From Marvinbryantia formatexigens DSM 14469 (GTDB lineage Bacteria > Bacillota > Clostridia > Lachnospirales > Lachnospiraceae): DNA of 64,000 nt. Below are positions 1 to 9,217 of the stretch, piece by piece (positions within the stretch are counted from its first letter, which is position 1; the number at the start of each line of letters is the position of its first letter). The position numbers and the translations under genes are program-made. The DNA is taken from assembly GCF_025148285.1 (NCBI RefSeq), contig NZ_CP102268.1:3017001-3081000 (forward strand), read 5' to 3'. The notes beneath the pieces are model-generated. The model did no database searches. It was not told where the DNA came from and worked only from the letters and a program-made list of their open reading frames with translations.

Positions 1-248
1 TGGATGGCAAATTCTGTGGTGAAGCATGGGATGCAATCAGCCGGTATGTTTACACGGCATTACAGGGAGGCTCTATCATGCACAAGTGGACGAATGATGA
101 GCGGATGATGATCGCCTGTTGTAATGACGGAACCAGACCTGTCATATTTAAAATCGAGAGAATTGATATACCGGAAACGGAAGAAGAAAAACGATGGCTT
201 GAAAAACAGAATTTTAAAAACTCGGCAGATGACGCATATACTGGATAG
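1..248 (+). CDS. C-terminal fragment of an unrecognised protein
   Basis: An open frame enters from the left edge (first complete codon at base 3) and ends at TAG 246-248, giving 81 residues. The fragment is hydrophilic, with a Trp/Tyr-rich N-terminal half and a Glu/Lys-rich tail. There is no start codon inside the window, so this can only be the end of a longer gene. It faces the minus-strand operon that ends at 350. I recognise no family, and the frame could be fortuitous because only 81 codons are visible. Confidence 0.45.
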   Translation, partial: DGKFCGEAWDAISRYVYTALQGGSIMHKWTNDERMMIACCNDGTRPVIFKIERIDIPETEEEKRWLEKQNFKNSADDAYTG

Positions 249-331
249 AACGGCTTAAATTCCGGAATAGAACGTTTTTCGCAGAAAACAGGAAGGATTG
301 CAGATACTGACTCTAAAAACTGTAACTAAAA

Positions 332-351
332 GAGCCGCTCGGAGGCGGCTC
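332..351 (-). terminator. intrinsic terminator of the leftmost ICE operon
   Basis: A perfect 7-bp GC-rich stem (GAGCCGC/GCGGCTC, 6-nt loop) overlaps the stop codon of the last minus-strand gene. Read on the minus strand it is followed by TTTT. It lies between convergent genes and may act in both directions. Confidence 0.7.
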
Positions 352-637
352 AGATATTTCTGTTTATTTTTTTTGAATGGATATAATTCCCTTTCGCATC
401 ATATTCTCCGGAGGCCAGCAACTCTTTGCGGAAACCATTGAGCAGGGAGCGGAATCTTTTCCCGCTTTCTACAGTGGTAAGCATGGTAAGCGCATCGATC
501 AGGCCGTTGATATGTCCCTGCACCATACAGTAGTGGTACAGGTCATCATCAGGAGATAAGGAGGAAAGCGTATCCTCTAAAGCTTTTTGCTTTTGACGGA
601 GCCATTCATTCCAGATGTCCAGTTCTAAATCAGTCAT
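350..637 (-). CDS. hypothetical 95-residue protein, last gene of the ssb-led operon
   Basis: Small, charged, mostly helical-looking soluble protein. It starts with an acidic helix and has a basic C-terminus. The ATG follows a purine-rich GGGGGAA site. It is the last gene before the hairpin at 332-351, about 20 bp after its upstream neighbour, so it is probably co-transcribed with the ssb-led operon. I recognise no domain. ICE accessory proteins of this size are common, and no function is claimed. Confidence 0.65.
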   Translation of the reverse strand: MTDLELDIWNEWLRQKQKALEDTLSSLSPDDDLYHYCMVQGHINGLIDALTMLTTVESGKRFRSLLNGFRKELLASGEYDAKGNYIHSKKINRNI

Positions 638-657
638 GGTTAAATTCCCCCAGATAT

Positions 658-915
658 TTATTTTTTCTTTGTCTCAAAATTTGGAAAAGGAAGCTCCACT
701 TCAGTAATCGCCCATTCAATCCAGTCGCCGCTAATAACGGCAGTGGCACTGAAAGTATCAAGAGAGGTATTTTCTTTTTCATCCACTGTCTGGGTAATAC
801 CTTCTAAAGCTGTGCGGAAGCTTTTTTCCATTTTGTGATAAGCATCCTCGTAAGAGAAGGATACAAGCGGGTCATTTAATCCGGTATTATAGCTGGTTAA
901 GATATAGATCTTCAT
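658..915 (-). CDS. hypothetical 85-residue protein
   Basis: Short soluble protein beginning Met-Lys-Ile-Tyr-Ile-Leu. I place the start at 915, the second of two in-frame ATGs (the other is 921), because AAAGGAGG then sits 8 bases upstream; the first ATG would be only 3 bases from that site. A Phe-Ser-Tyr-Glu-Asp-Ala-Tyr segment followed by an amphipathic helix suggests a small alpha/beta domain. It is tightly spaced in the operon with the genes on both sides. No family recognised. Confidence 0.65.
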   Translation of the reverse strand: MKIYILTSYNTGLNDPLVSFSYEDAYHKMEKSFRTALEGITQTVDEKENTSLDTFSATAVISGDWIEWAITEVELPFPNFETKKK

Positions 916-929
916 GTACATTTCCTCCT

Positions 930-1529
930 TTAAGCCGCGGGATATTCCATCAGATTCGGATTTTCAAATTCATGGATATAAATGTCTGAATCCTTCAAAA
1001 GCACTTTGAGCGCATCCAGAGATTCCGCTTCATAGCCGAGATTCCGGAAGCATTCCAGGATGTCCTCTGCTAAAGCAAACGGATGATCATATTCCAGTTC
1101 TTCTGTGATGCGTTTCCCAGACGGTGTAATTAATTCCTCGTCCCGTATGCTGACCATATAGCGGTCAGGAAAATACTTTCCGGAAGTGTCTGTATTATAA
1201 TAAATTCCTTCTCCGGGTTCGATACTCAGCATCACAAATTCCACGTCATAAATATCCGCTATGGCAGCATAGGCTTCAATAAGCGGAGTCCAGGCGGCTT
1301 CTGCGCTTAACAGAATATCATCTTCATTCCATTCCATGTAACTTACAACGCCGCGCAAATGGAGACCGGTGGCGTCAATTCCTTTATATTTAAAAAGGTT
1401 TCCAATTTGTGCTTTATCTGCATCCGGGCAGATAACAATGGATGCTTCCAAATCGTCCCAGAGAGACTGAAGTCCCTCCGGATTTGTTTTGGAAAAGAAG
1501 TAAACATCATCGTCACATATATTTGCCAT
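930..1529 (-). CDS. protein resembling the DUF1281 / Api92-like ferredoxin-fold family
   Basis: A 199-residue protein opening Met-Ala-Asn-Ile-Cys-Asp. This resembles the N-terminus of DUF1281/YubB-type plasmid and phage proteins, which start with a Cys/Asn-rich motif. The middle holds several Trp residues and a run ending in a Pro-Gly-Glu-Gly turn, also typical of that group. The start follows GAGGAGG, and its ATG overlaps the stop of the upstream gene (TAATG), so translation is probably coupled. Family assignment is by resemblance only. Members have no established biochemical role and are usually carried on conjugative elements. Confidence 0.55.
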   Translation of the reverse strand: MANICDDDVYFFSKTNPEGLQSLWDDLEASIVICPDADKAQIGNLFKYKGIDATGLHLRGVVSYMEWNEDDILLSAEAAWTPLIEAYAAIADIYDVEFVMLSIEPGEGIYYNTDTSGKYFPDRYMVSIRDEELITPSGKRITEELEYDHPFALAEDILECFRNLGYEAESLDALKVLLKDSDIYIHEFENPNLMEYPAA

Positions 1530-2323
1530 TATTCGTCCTCCTCTGATTCTGCTTCTTCTCCGAAACCTGGGACAGAAAGAATATGGTCACAGCTTTTCAA
1601 ATCTGGATCGTTCTGCAATTCCAGGTAAACGGCGTCACGCTGTTCGCTTGTAGCATAGTCTTCATCTAATTCCGTAATCTCAATCTGGATATTGGGATCA
1701 GACGAAAGGACGGCACTGATAATGCCGCCCTCGATGACAATGGCAACCCTGGGTTTGGGTGCTGGCTTTCTGCCTTTTTGCATGGATGATAAAACGTCAC
1801 TATAATGCGCGGCTTCAGTAAGGTTTGCCGGATAAAATCCGGGAATTGCTGAAATCTGTTCAAGCATGGCATCATGTGTAGCTTCATCCATAGTAAAACA
1901 GTCAAGTTCAGCTATTACCACAGAGGTGTCCGGTGTCTGGCAAAGGACCTGGAGCAGTTCTTTTTCATCCATGAGCAGAATGATTTTTTCCGGTTCGGGC
2001 TGGTCTGCAGCCTTTTGGTATAATCCTTTGGAAATGCCGGATTCCATATCGTCAATTACGGCATCCAGGGTGTCATTATAAGCAATACCGCAGTCTTCTT
2101 TTTTCTGGTAGATTTCATAAGCGGCATCCAGCAGAGCGGCATCATCAGCCAGAGTTTCATAATTGAAATTGCGAAGACCAATTTCATCCTCCCGCCGTTC
2201 TATGCAGCGGTTTATAAAATCAGCTTCCCAATAGATCCGCTGCTGTCTGCGGTAGATTTCATCAACCGTCTGCTGTGGCAGGCTGATGGGCGTATTCGGA
2301 TATATTTTCTGGTATTTGTTCAT
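1529..2323 (-). CDS. hypothetical 264-residue acidic protein
   Basis: Soluble, strongly acidic protein. The N-terminal 100 residues look like helical bundle sequence with Arg/Gln-rich helices, and the last 15 residues are mostly Glu/Asp. A clear GGAGG 8 bases before the ATG supports the start at 2323, even though this makes the gene overlap the previous one by 62 bp in another frame. Its stop overlaps the start of the next gene. No recognised domain. Confidence 0.65.
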   Translation of the reverse strand: MNKYQKIYPNTPISLPQQTVDEIYRRQQRIYWEADFINRCIERREDEIGLRNFNYETLADDAALLDAAYEIYQKKEDCGIAYNDTLDAVIDDMESGISKGLYQKAADQPEPEKIILLMDEKELLQVLCQTPDTSVVIAELDCFTMDEATHDAMLEQISAIPGFYPANLTEAAHYSDVLSSMQKGRKPAPKPRVAIVIEGGIISAVLSSDPNIQIEITELDEDYATSEQRDAVYLELQNDPDLKSCDHILSVPGFGEEAESEEDE

Positions 2324-2879
2324 TTGTGTTTTCCTCCATAATGGGTTGTGAAATATCTTTTGGTTGCTTGATATAGATTAGGAGTTTTCCGCTAAGATCC
2401 AGATCCCGCTCTATCCAGGCATTATTTTCATAAACTTTTCTGGTAATTGTGTTATAAATAATCGGATCGGCGTCTAAATTTTCCGGGTCTGCTACAAGAC
2501 AGTTTTTCATTGCAATATAAGGTTCAAGGGCAACTTCAATCTGCCTGCGCAGTTCCAGGGCGATTATATGCAGTTTATGTACATTATAGGTATGCGACAG
2601 GCAAAGACTAATCTGTCTTACCAGGCCGGATTCATCAATCGTCTGGTTAATAAGATCCGACTGCGCATCAATAGAAGCATCCGGGTTTACCGGGATGTCC
2701 GTGATTACAATTTCCCGCACGAATTCGCTGGCAGTTTCATTAATCTGCCGGAGCAGAGCCTCGTAAGGTTCTTTATAGACCGTCCGTAGCGTTTCCAACG
2801 GTACGTTTTCCCTGTTCTTTTTAAGAGTGGAGAGCAGCTTTTCCAGGCTGCTCCCCAGTTCATAAATGGTCAAGCGCAC
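2262..2879 (-). CDS. hypothetical 205-residue helical protein
   Basis: Predominantly helical soluble protein with long amphipathic stretches in the first 120 residues. The last 60 bases overlap the next gene in a different frame. Its ATG sits 9 bp inside the end of the preceding gene (2870-3133), which is typical of translationally coupled ICE genes. I recognise no motif. Position between a sigma factor and DUF1281-like genes gives no functional clue. Confidence 0.65.
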   Translation of the reverse strand: MRLTIYELGSSLEKLLSTLKKNRENVPLETLRTVYKEPYEALLRQINETASEFVREIVITDIPVNPDASIDAQSDLINQTIDESGLVRQISLCLSHTYNVHKLHIIALELRRQIEVALEPYIAMKNCLVADPENLDADPIIYNTITRKVYENNAWIERDLDLSGKLLIYIKQPKDISQPIMEENTNEQIPENISEYAHQPATADG

Positions 2880-3133
2880 ATCACCTCGTTTGTGTTTGGA
2901 ACTGACGTATAACTGAGCCGGTAAAGAGTGTTGCAGGTACGAAATACCACGCCGCTGGACGATACTTCCAGAATTTCTTTTACTGGGGAGGTCAGGATAG
3001 AATTTTGTCCACCTTGTAAAATAAAAGCCCGCTCGTTTACGCGCAGAGGCAGGGATAAAAAGCCGCTTAAAGCAATCGTCTTTTCATTTCTGGTATTTAC
3101 AGGATAAAATGTTCTGATTTTTTTATTTTTCAT
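2870..3133 (-). CDS. hypothetical 87-residue basic protein
   Basis: Small protein starting Met-Lys-Asn-Lys-Lys. The frame stays open upstream to 3181, but GAAGGGAGGG lies 9-10 bases before the ATG at 3133, so I start there. The sequence is beta-rich with a conserved-looking Phe-Tyr-Pro-Val motif near the N-terminus. It sits between the sigma factor gene and the 205-residue gene, overlapping the latter by 10 bp. No family recognised. Confidence 0.6.
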   Translation of the reverse strand: MKNKKIRTFYPVNTRNEKTIALSGFLSLPLRVNERAFILQGGQNSILTSPVKEILEVSSSGVVFRTCNTLYRLSYTSVPNTNEVMCA

Positions 3134-3150
3134 GTTTTTGTACCCTCCCT

Positions 3151-3681
3151 TCAGATCAGTTCCATTTTCCGAAGCCGACAACGCATCCTGCTGAAGCGGC
3201 TGCTGACACCGTAAACGGTAATGCTACATTTTTCAGCGATTTCACGGTAGGTATAACCATCGGCTTTTAAATGGACCATTTCTTTTTCCTTTGGAGTCAT
3301 ACAGGAAAGCAGCTCTGTCAGAAGAATTTGGTTGTCCAGAGCTTCTGCTAAATGTGCCAGCCTGTCAGGAAGAAACGCTTCCAGTTCCAGAACTTCCTCA
3401 TTTAAGGAGGCAATGGCAGCGGTGCGCTTGTCACGGCTGCGGTTATAGTATTCTCTGGCAACACAGTCTTTCATATTGCGCCAGGCAATCGTGCTGAACG
3501 CATACCGGGAAAGCTCCGGTTTTTCCAGATATTCCTGTACAGCTAACAAATAACCGAAAATAACAATATCGTAAAATTCTGCCTCATCCAGTTGGTGATG
3601 GGATAAGAAGCGGGTTACGATGCTGTGATGGGTATCGGCAAACTGCCGCTGTTCTTCATTTAATTTACAAATTTTTCTCAT
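3151..3681 (-). CDS. sigma-70 family RNA polymerase sigma factor (ICE-borne)
   Basis: A 176-residue sigma-like protein. The N-terminal half carries a degenerate region 2 (Phe-Tyr-Asp-Ile then a Tyr-Ala-Phe-Ser-Thr-Ile-Ala segment and an Arg-rich helix). The C-terminal 60 residues form region 4, with a Thr-Pro-Lys-Glu-Lys-Glu start and a helix-turn-helix ending in basic residues. I start at the second ATG (3681) because AAGGAG is 7 bases away; 3687 is the alternative and would overlap the SpoVT-like gene by ATGA. It is one of two sigma factors in this element and may direct RNA polymerase to ICE promoters. Confidence 0.8.
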   Translation of the reverse strand: MRKICKLNEEQRQFADTHHSIVTRFLSHHQLDEAEFYDIVIFGYLLAVQEYLEKPELSRYAFSTIAWRNMKDCVAREYYNRSRDKRTAAIASLNEEVLELEAFLPDRLAHLAEALDNQILLTELLSCMTPKEKEMVHLKADGYTYREIAEKCSITVYGVSSRFSRMRCRLRKMELI

Positions 3682-3683
3682 GG

Positions 3684-4202
3684 TCATTCTCCTTCTTTTT
3701 CATTGATTTCGTGTTCCAACATACTGGCAATCAGCTTTGCACAGCAGTTTTCTGTATCTGTGAGGGGATCTTTGGAAAGCACCGCAAGAAACATGGGATG
3801 CCTGGTATGGATAGGAAAAATGGCGGATACGGGTTCACGGTAAGGAGGCATAAAAACTGCCTGTCCGGTATCCGTCGGTTTTTCCACTGATTTTTTCATA
3901 TAAACAGACAGGGAATCCGGCAGGGAAGCACCATCCGGAAAGTATGCACCTGCAGCGGCAATTACCTGGCTCTCAGAACACAGGCAGACCGGATGCCGGA
4001 TGCTGTTGTTCAGGATCGTCAGGAAGCTTTTGACCCGCCGGTAATCCGTAAGGATACTGCCGCATTTGCGCAGGTGGATTTCCTGGTCGATCAGCTCCAC
4101 CTGCAGCGGTTCCCCATCTGTCAGTTTTAGAAATCTGCGGATTTTAGCAGGGATCACAATGCGTCCCTGGAAATCCATATTGCAGATATCTGCGTATTTC
4201 AT
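3684..4202 (-). CDS. SpoVT/AbrB-family transcriptional regulator
   Basis: A 172-residue protein. Residues 1-50 form a swapped-hairpin AbrB DNA-binding domain with the hallmark Gly-Arg-Ile-Val-Ile-Pro-Ala-Lys-Ile-Arg motif. The remainder resembles the GAF-like sensory half of the sporulation regulator SpoVT. The open frame extends to 4373, but GAAGGTGA before the ATG at 4202 and the domain boundary fix the start there. It lies directly upstream of the sigma factor gene, so the two could form a small regulatory cassette within the operon. The resemblance to SpoVT is in architecture; an actual sporulation role is not implied. Confidence 0.8.
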   Translation of the reverse strand: MKYADICNMDFQGRIVIPAKIRRFLKLTDGEPLQVELIDQEIHLRKCGSILTDYRRVKSFLTILNNSIRHPVCLCSESQVIAAAGAYFPDGASLPDSLSVYMKKSVEKPTDTGQAVFMPPYREPVSAIFPIHTRHPMFLAVLSKDPLTDTENCCAKLIASMLEHEINEKEGE

Positions 4203-4230
4203 GAAGGTCACCTTCTTTCTTCCAAAGAAA

Positions 4231-4252
4231 GAAGCAGCCTTTCGGCTGCTTC
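4231..4252 (-). terminator. intra-operon hairpin, probable partial terminator
   Basis: A perfect 9-bp stem (GAAGCAGCC/GGCTGCTTC, 4-nt loop) lies between the 238-residue gene and the SpoVT-like gene. On the minus strand it is followed by a T-rich stretch (TTTCTTT). It could reduce downstream expression or protect mRNA 3' ends. Confidence 0.5.
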
Positions 4253-4266
4253 CATTCTGAAATCTG

Positions 4267-4983
4267 TTATGCGGCATAGGGAGAAGCCTGTGCCGGGTTC
4301 TGATATTGTCCGTTCTGCGCCTGTGCCTGCATCTGTTTCTGGGCCTGCTGGTTTGCGTATGCCTGTTTTCCATTGGTGATGAGGGCTGATGAGATACAGC
4401 TTTCCCAATTGGAAATATAAGAGGCAGTACGCATGAGCAGTGTATACAGATCCATATCCGTAAGCTGGATAAATGCGGTTTTCTCTGTAATGAAGCTGCC
4501 GGCTTTCATATAGGCGCCGCCATTCTGGTTTTGTATTTTGATGCCTTTCCCATTCACAATCTGGATCCGCCAGGGGCTTTTCATTGGCCGCCCGTTCGGA
4601 TCGGTGGCATGGCGGGAAATGGAAAACTGCTGTGCAGTAGAATAACCCTGCCCGTCCGGAGCACCGTAGATTTTGCTCTGGGACCATTCATATTCCTGAA
4701 AACCGGCGGTGATCTTGCTTAAAAAGAACTGGATCTGCTCCGGAGCCAGGTTAAACTGGGTGATGATATTGTTCTGCCCGGTGCCGTTGGAATAATCCTG
4801 GACTGTCACGCCGATGAGGGAATGGACTTTACGCCCGTTCTCTGAATATTCTCCTTTGGCATGGAGCTGCGCATAATTGGTTAGGGATGCGTAGCGGAGG
4901 CGGTCATAGGTGGCAATCAGTTTCCGGTCTGTCTGTATTTTGACGATCTGATCGGAAAAGCGTTTTTGTTCATTTGCGTTCAT
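4267..4983 (-). CDS. hypothetical 238-residue ICE protein with Gln/Ala-rich tail
   Basis: Soluble protein whose first 190 residues appear globular, with mixed alpha/beta content and several Tyr/Trp/Gln clusters. The last 40 residues are low-complexity Gln/Ala/Asn. That layout recalls ssDNA-handling or structural accessory proteins, but I cannot assign a family. The start follows AGAAAGGACA. It lies downstream of the metallopeptidase/VWA gene and is followed by the hairpin at 4231-4252. The low-complexity tail resembles that of the SSB at 10089-10778, though there is no clear homology. Confidence 0.65.
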   Translation of the reverse strand: MNANEQKRFSDQIVKIQTDRKLIATYDRLRYASLTNYAQLHAKGEYSENGRKVHSLIGVTVQDYSNGTGQNNIITQFNLAPEQIQFFLSKITAGFQEYEWSQSKIYGAPDGQGYSTAQQFSISRHATDPNGRPMKSPWRIQIVNGKGIKIQNQNGGAYMKAGSFITEKTAFIQLTDMDLYTLLMRTASYISNWESCISSALITNGKQAYANQQAQKQMQAQAQNGQYQNPAQASPYAA

Positions 4984-5003
4984 ATCTCTGTGTCCTTTCT
5001 TTT

Positions 5004-7118
5004 TTACACCAGATGCTGTTTTACCAGCAGGGCTGTGTTTTTGGGGAGATCTCCCAGATTCGTGATATCCAGGAAGCCATCCTTATAGATCCGTTTGATA
5101 CATTCCTTATCTGAGCCGATAGCGGCGGCAAACAGGGTGATGCCCCGGCGGGCGTATTCTTTCTTGATCCCGCGTAGGTCTGCTTCTGCTTCCGTTCCAT
5201 AATAGCCATCGTCAGCAGGCTACCCGTCAGAAATGATGATCAGGAGCTTCCGCTTTTCCGGACGTTTTACAAGGCGCTCCGCAGTAAAGCGGAGTGCTGC
5301 CCCGTCGCGATTCCCGCCCCGTGCGCTCATATCCATCAGGCGGTAACAGTCCGTATCATTTACGGAATCAAAGCTGGCATAGGAATAAAGCTCGACTCCG
5401 TATCCCGTGGAATGCCCGTAGATTTCAATGGGAATCCCAAGGCCGCGGCAGAAATTGTAAAGTACAATCGCTGTTTTGCGTGCATGGGTAATGCGGTCAC
5501 GGGATGACATGGAACCACTTTCGTCGATCAGAACCGCAACCGCCATTTTCGCTTCCTCATCCGGAAGGCGGATCCGCATAAAAAAGGTACCGTCTTCATG
5601 ATACAGGGAACGGGTATCCAGCCGTTTCCCGAACAACAGGTTCTTCATCTTCCCTCCTTCACTTTCTTCCCTTAAAAGCGGGGCAATGGTTGCCTGGAGC
5701 CTTTTGGAAGCCTTTAATAAGGGAGGGGCGATTGCCTGGTACTGGCGGATTATGTCCTCCGTCACATAGGCGATCCGGTTGACGGTTACATGGATACCGG
5801 CATGGGCATCTCCGTAATGGATGTCATTGGCTGCTTTTTGAAGTTCTTCTGTTAATTCCTGTTGGTACTGGATTTCTGCTTTCTCCTCTGCAACCTCATT
5901 GAGGATGCGGAAAAGGTCGTCGGCAGATTTTTCATAACCAGAACCGAGATACTGATGGTTGTAGGTAATTCCGGGATTGCTGCCCTCTAAAATTGCTGTG
6001 GTTTTCGCAAGGGCAATCCGGTTGCCTTCTTCCTTTACCACATCCTGTGCATGGCGCATCAGGTTCTGCCGGTTGTCGGCAGACATCTGAGGCGGCGTAG
6101 CTTCCTGTGTTCCTTTCCCATCTTCCTGCCCGGAGTCTTCTGTATCCTGATCGGATGGCAGCGGTGAGCCGCCCTGTATCTGCCCACCCAGGAGGGAATC
6201 CAGAAGGCTGCCTGCTTTTTCTTTTCCTTTGGATTTCAGGCGCTCTTCCATGTCTTTGACCAGAGGCTTGATATATTCCCATAAAAAGATGAGGAGATAG
6301 TTGGAAGCACGGTAGCGTTCCTTGACGTCATCGGAATACAGGGAATTATCAATCACCGGGATACAGTCTTCCAGGATATCCAGATATGGCCCTGTGTATC
6401 CGGAAAGGTTATTGATCGCCCCGGTACGGCAGTATTGAAGGATCAGGTTTACCATAATGGAAAAATCCTCATAGCCTTCGTCAATCTGCTGTTGGATGGA
6501 CGGCATCTGCTCCGCCATCCGCAGGTTATTCAGCTCAATGCCCAGCTTAAAAGTACCGGGATAAGCTTCACACACGCAGCCTTCTATGTAGATATCCTCA
6601 AGGATGTTGCTGATGTGGGCGGCGCATTTCTCAAGAGTCATACAGCCTGCCTGACTTTTCACTTCCATAAGTTCCGTGATCTCATCCAGGTTCTGTTGGT
6701 ACTGCGGGGAAGAGAGCGTGGGAGGTTCCGGGTAAAAGGAACCTTTGGATATGCTTTTTAAATACAGTGCAAGCGTTGTAAAATCTGTATACAGCAGATG
6801 CCCGGTTTCATGGCCGTTTAACCCGCTGATACTCTCAGACCGGAGAATGCGGGAAGGAAAGCTTTGCGTTATGCGGTTTGCAGCGTTGATATGGATCTTG
6901 TTATTATCCGTACACGCAACTCCGGCACTTTCAGAAGCGTCCCATTCCAACAGTACCTGAAGCCCTTGGCGGTAGCGGCTGGTAGCCGCTTTCGCCATAG
7001 AGGTCTGGTATTTCTGGTACGCAGAGGAAAGGAAAAGCTCCTCATCCGTCAGGGTAAGGGACTGGTCCCGGATCATCTGCTGTAATTTTTTCTGGTTGCT
7101 ATTCAAGTTGTGTTTCAC
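5004..7118 (-). pseudogene. metallopeptidase-VWA protein interrupted by an in-frame amber codon
   Basis: The frame opening at 7118 runs 632 codons to TAG 5220-5222. It then continues in the same frame for 71 more codons to TAA 5004-5006, with sequence that is clearly the end of the VWA domain. The full product would be about 704 residues. Residues 103-107 are His-Glu-Thr-Gly-His, an HExxH zinc-peptidase signature with a Glu-containing helix further on. From about 532, Asp-Glu-Ser-Gly-Ser is a VWA MIDAS motif, followed by the Ile-Ser-Asp-Gly strand just before the stop. This matches DUF2201-type metallopeptidase/VWA proteins, which pair with MoxR AAA ATPases such as the one at 7385-9199. A Gln codon (CAG) is plausible at the stop position, so one C-to-T change could explain it. 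The 632-residue form may still be made. Confidence 0.8.
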
Positions 7119-7124
7119 CCTTTC

Positions 7125-7370
7125 TTAATAGATTTTTTCTGTCAGAAGCTCCTCCATGGAACAACCGAAATAGGCTGCCATACGGTAGGTAATGTACGTG
7201 GGTGGGAGCGTTCTTCCGGATTCATAATGGATAATGGATTTCCGTGGAATGTGCAGGATCCTTGCCAGTGTTTTTTGGGAGAGCTGCCATCTTCTGGATT
7301 TTCTTAAGTAACGGAGATTTGACGAAAAAATTTCGCACATTTCCTCTTCCGTTACAGGATTCTTTGCCAT
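7125..7370 (-). CDS. small XRE-family helix-turn-helix protein
   Basis: An 81-residue Cro/CI-type DNA-binding protein. Residues 15-70 contain a five-helix HTH core with Leu-Ser-Gln-Lys-Thr-Leu-Ala followed by His-Tyr-Glu-Ser-Gly-Arg, the usual XRE pattern. The frame stays open to 7499, but GAGGTGAC 6 bases before the ATG at 7370 fixes the start. It is inserted between the AAA ATPase and metallopeptidase/VWA genes, an unusual place for a regulator. It probably acts on this operon or on element copy state; the target is unknown. Confidence 0.75.
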   Translation of the reverse strand: MAKNPVTEEEMCEIFSSNLRYLRKSRRWQLSQKTLARILHIPRKSIIHYESGRTLPPTYITYRMAAYFGCSMEELLTEKIY

Positions 7371-7384
7371 CGCTGTCACCTCTT

Positions 7385-9199
7385 TTATGCTGCGAGTATG
7401 GAATCCAGGCATCCGGTTTCTATTTCGGCGCGGCTTTCTGCGTCTGCTGAGACAGAAGACAGGATGGTGTAGCGCGCCGCCTCCCGGATATCGCCGCATA
7501 CCATGTAGGACTGCACCCAGGAGACCAGTTCACGGACACCGCAGCATCCATCGGTAATGAGGTTTTCCCTGCAGTATTCGGATACCGCTTTTATGATCCG
7601 TGCCATCGTCCGGACTGATTTTTTATCGGTACATCCGGTGATACCAAGCACGCGCTGGATCAGTGTTTCCTCATCCGGTTCCTCCAGATCAATTACCAGA
7701 TTCATGCGGGAGATCACAGACTGGTTCATCTGTTTACAGCCCGCATAATCGTTGTTGGTCGTCACAATGATCGTGGTATCCGGGTGCCGGCTGACGATTT
7801 CTCCATTTGGCAGAAAGACGCTGCTGCAGCGGTCCAGAAGGGAATTGAGCCTTACTAAAACACCGGGATTCGCGATAACCGTAGGCTCTTGAAGCTCCAC
7901 CAGATAACCGTAGCGGATCGCTTCCACAAGGGGCGTGTCCACATATTTGAATTTCTGATGGGAGGACTGGTCTTTATAATGCTGGTGCATTTCTTCAAAG
8001 ATTGTGTCGATGAGCTTCTGGTAAACGGTATCTTCTGTGACATTTTCATCGTAGGTTCCCGTAAGCTTCTGGTAGGCGGTTGCCGGATCCAGGGTAATAT
8101 CCTGGAAGGTCGGATATTCTGACTGCAGTGTGGAGAGTTTTCCATCCACATCAGGCAGAATCTGCCCTAACAGGTCAAAAATTTCCGTATTGGCGGAGCA
8201 GGTGATACAGCGGTAAGGCAGATGGAGCCCGGCAGCGATAGCCTTCGCGCCCTCTGTCTTTCCGGTCCCTGCAGGGCCGCGCAGTAAGAAATTACGCATC
8301 GGGGATACGGTAGAAGTTGTCAGTTTTGCGTGTTCACAGATCCGCTTGATCTCTGTCGGTATGATGTACCAGCTTTCAAGCCTGGGTACGGTAAGTTCTT
8401 CCTGGGGAGTGAGTGTCCGGGATTCGGACAGGATGTATTTTCCGATAAAATCTGACTGGGAAATAAATGCGGCTGCTTTTTTAATGGCAGCGCCGGGTTT
8501 GATTACCTGGAAGGTTCCCAGAATGGTGGTTGTCGGTGCGTAAGTGCCTTTCTGGACGGATAAGGGCGTTATTTTCTGGACGGTACCGCTTGACGGGATA
8601 TCGTTGGGGATACCGCCGGTAGATAAGGATTTTGTATACCGGATGCGCCGGTAGAGGTTGTCACAAAGGACTGCGGCTGCTTTTACTGCTTCTTCCATAT
8701 CTGCGTAGCCGTCATCCCTGCATTTCTTTAAAGTCTGGTAGTGTTCATTAAACTCATCATCTGCCATTGCCGTAGGCAGAAGCGCGAACAGAAGCGCAGC
8801 ACCGCTGTTTTCCGTTTCCTTCATCAGGTATTTTTCCGGATCGCTTTCCGCATCGGCTGGCCTGGTATAACTGCCGGCAAAGAACTTGCCGTTGATCCGG
8901 TTGTAGACGATGACATGCAGCTTTCCGGTCCTGCTTGGATATTCTGCAATGGTAAAATTGTTTCCCTGGCTTCCCAATGCCCCCAGTTCTTCCGGGGATT
9001 TTGTGCCATCCGGGGATTCCAGCTCCATATAGGCGAGAATGGCCCGCAGCGTAGATGCGTGCAGGGTGGAACGCTTATTTGGCTGGATACAGTATTTCGA
9101 GTATACGTCTGTACGGATGTTGTTATCGGTGTAATCTTCAAAAGGTGACGGGAGATTACGTCCAAAGCTCCAGCTTGGGATAAGATTTCCGATAGCCAT
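7385..9199 (-). CDS. MoxR-type AAA+ ATPase
   Basis: A 604-residue protein with a Walker A motif Gly-Pro-Ala-Gly-Thr-Gly-Lys-Thr at 308-315. A Walker B-like region and the sensor segment Thr-Thr-Asn-Asn-Asp follow about 150 residues later. The N-terminal 300 residues are an element-specific extension with no recognised domain. MoxR AAA+ proteins act as chaperone-like remodelers with VWA partners, and the VWA gene is two genes downstream in the same operon, which supports a functional pair. The start follows AAAGGAGG. The N-terminal extension is long compared with stand-alone MoxR proteins. Confidence 0.8.
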   Translation of the reverse strand: MAIGNLIPSWSFGRNLPSPFEDYTDNNIRTDVYSKYCIQPNKRSTLHASTLRAILAYMELESPDGTKSPEELGALGSQGNNFTIAEYPSRTGKLHVIVYNRINGKFFAGSYTRPADAESDPEKYLMKETENSGAALLFALLPTAMADDEFNEHYQTLKKCRDDGYADMEEAVKAAAVLCDNLYRRIRYTKSLSTGGIPNDIPSSGTVQKITPLSVQKGTYAPTTTILGTFQVIKPGAAIKKAAAFISQSDFIGKYILSESRTLTPQEELTVPRLESWYIIPTEIKRICEHAKLTTSTVSPMRNFLLRGPAGTGKTEGAKAIAAGLHLPYRCITCSANTEIFDLLGQILPDVDGKLSTLQSEYPTFQDITLDPATAYQKLTGTYDENVTEDTVYQKLIDTIFEEMHQHYKDQSSHQKFKYVDTPLVEAIRYGYLVELQEPTVIANPGVLVRLNSLLDRCSSVFLPNGEIVSRHPDTTIIVTTNNDYAGCKQMNQSVISRMNLVIDLEEPDEETLIQRVLGITGCTDKKSVRTMARIIKAVSEYCRENLITDGCCGVRELVSWVQSYMVCGDIREAARYTILSSVSADAESRAEIETGCLDSILAA

Positions 9200-9217
9200 A
9201 ATGATCTGCCTCCTTTA

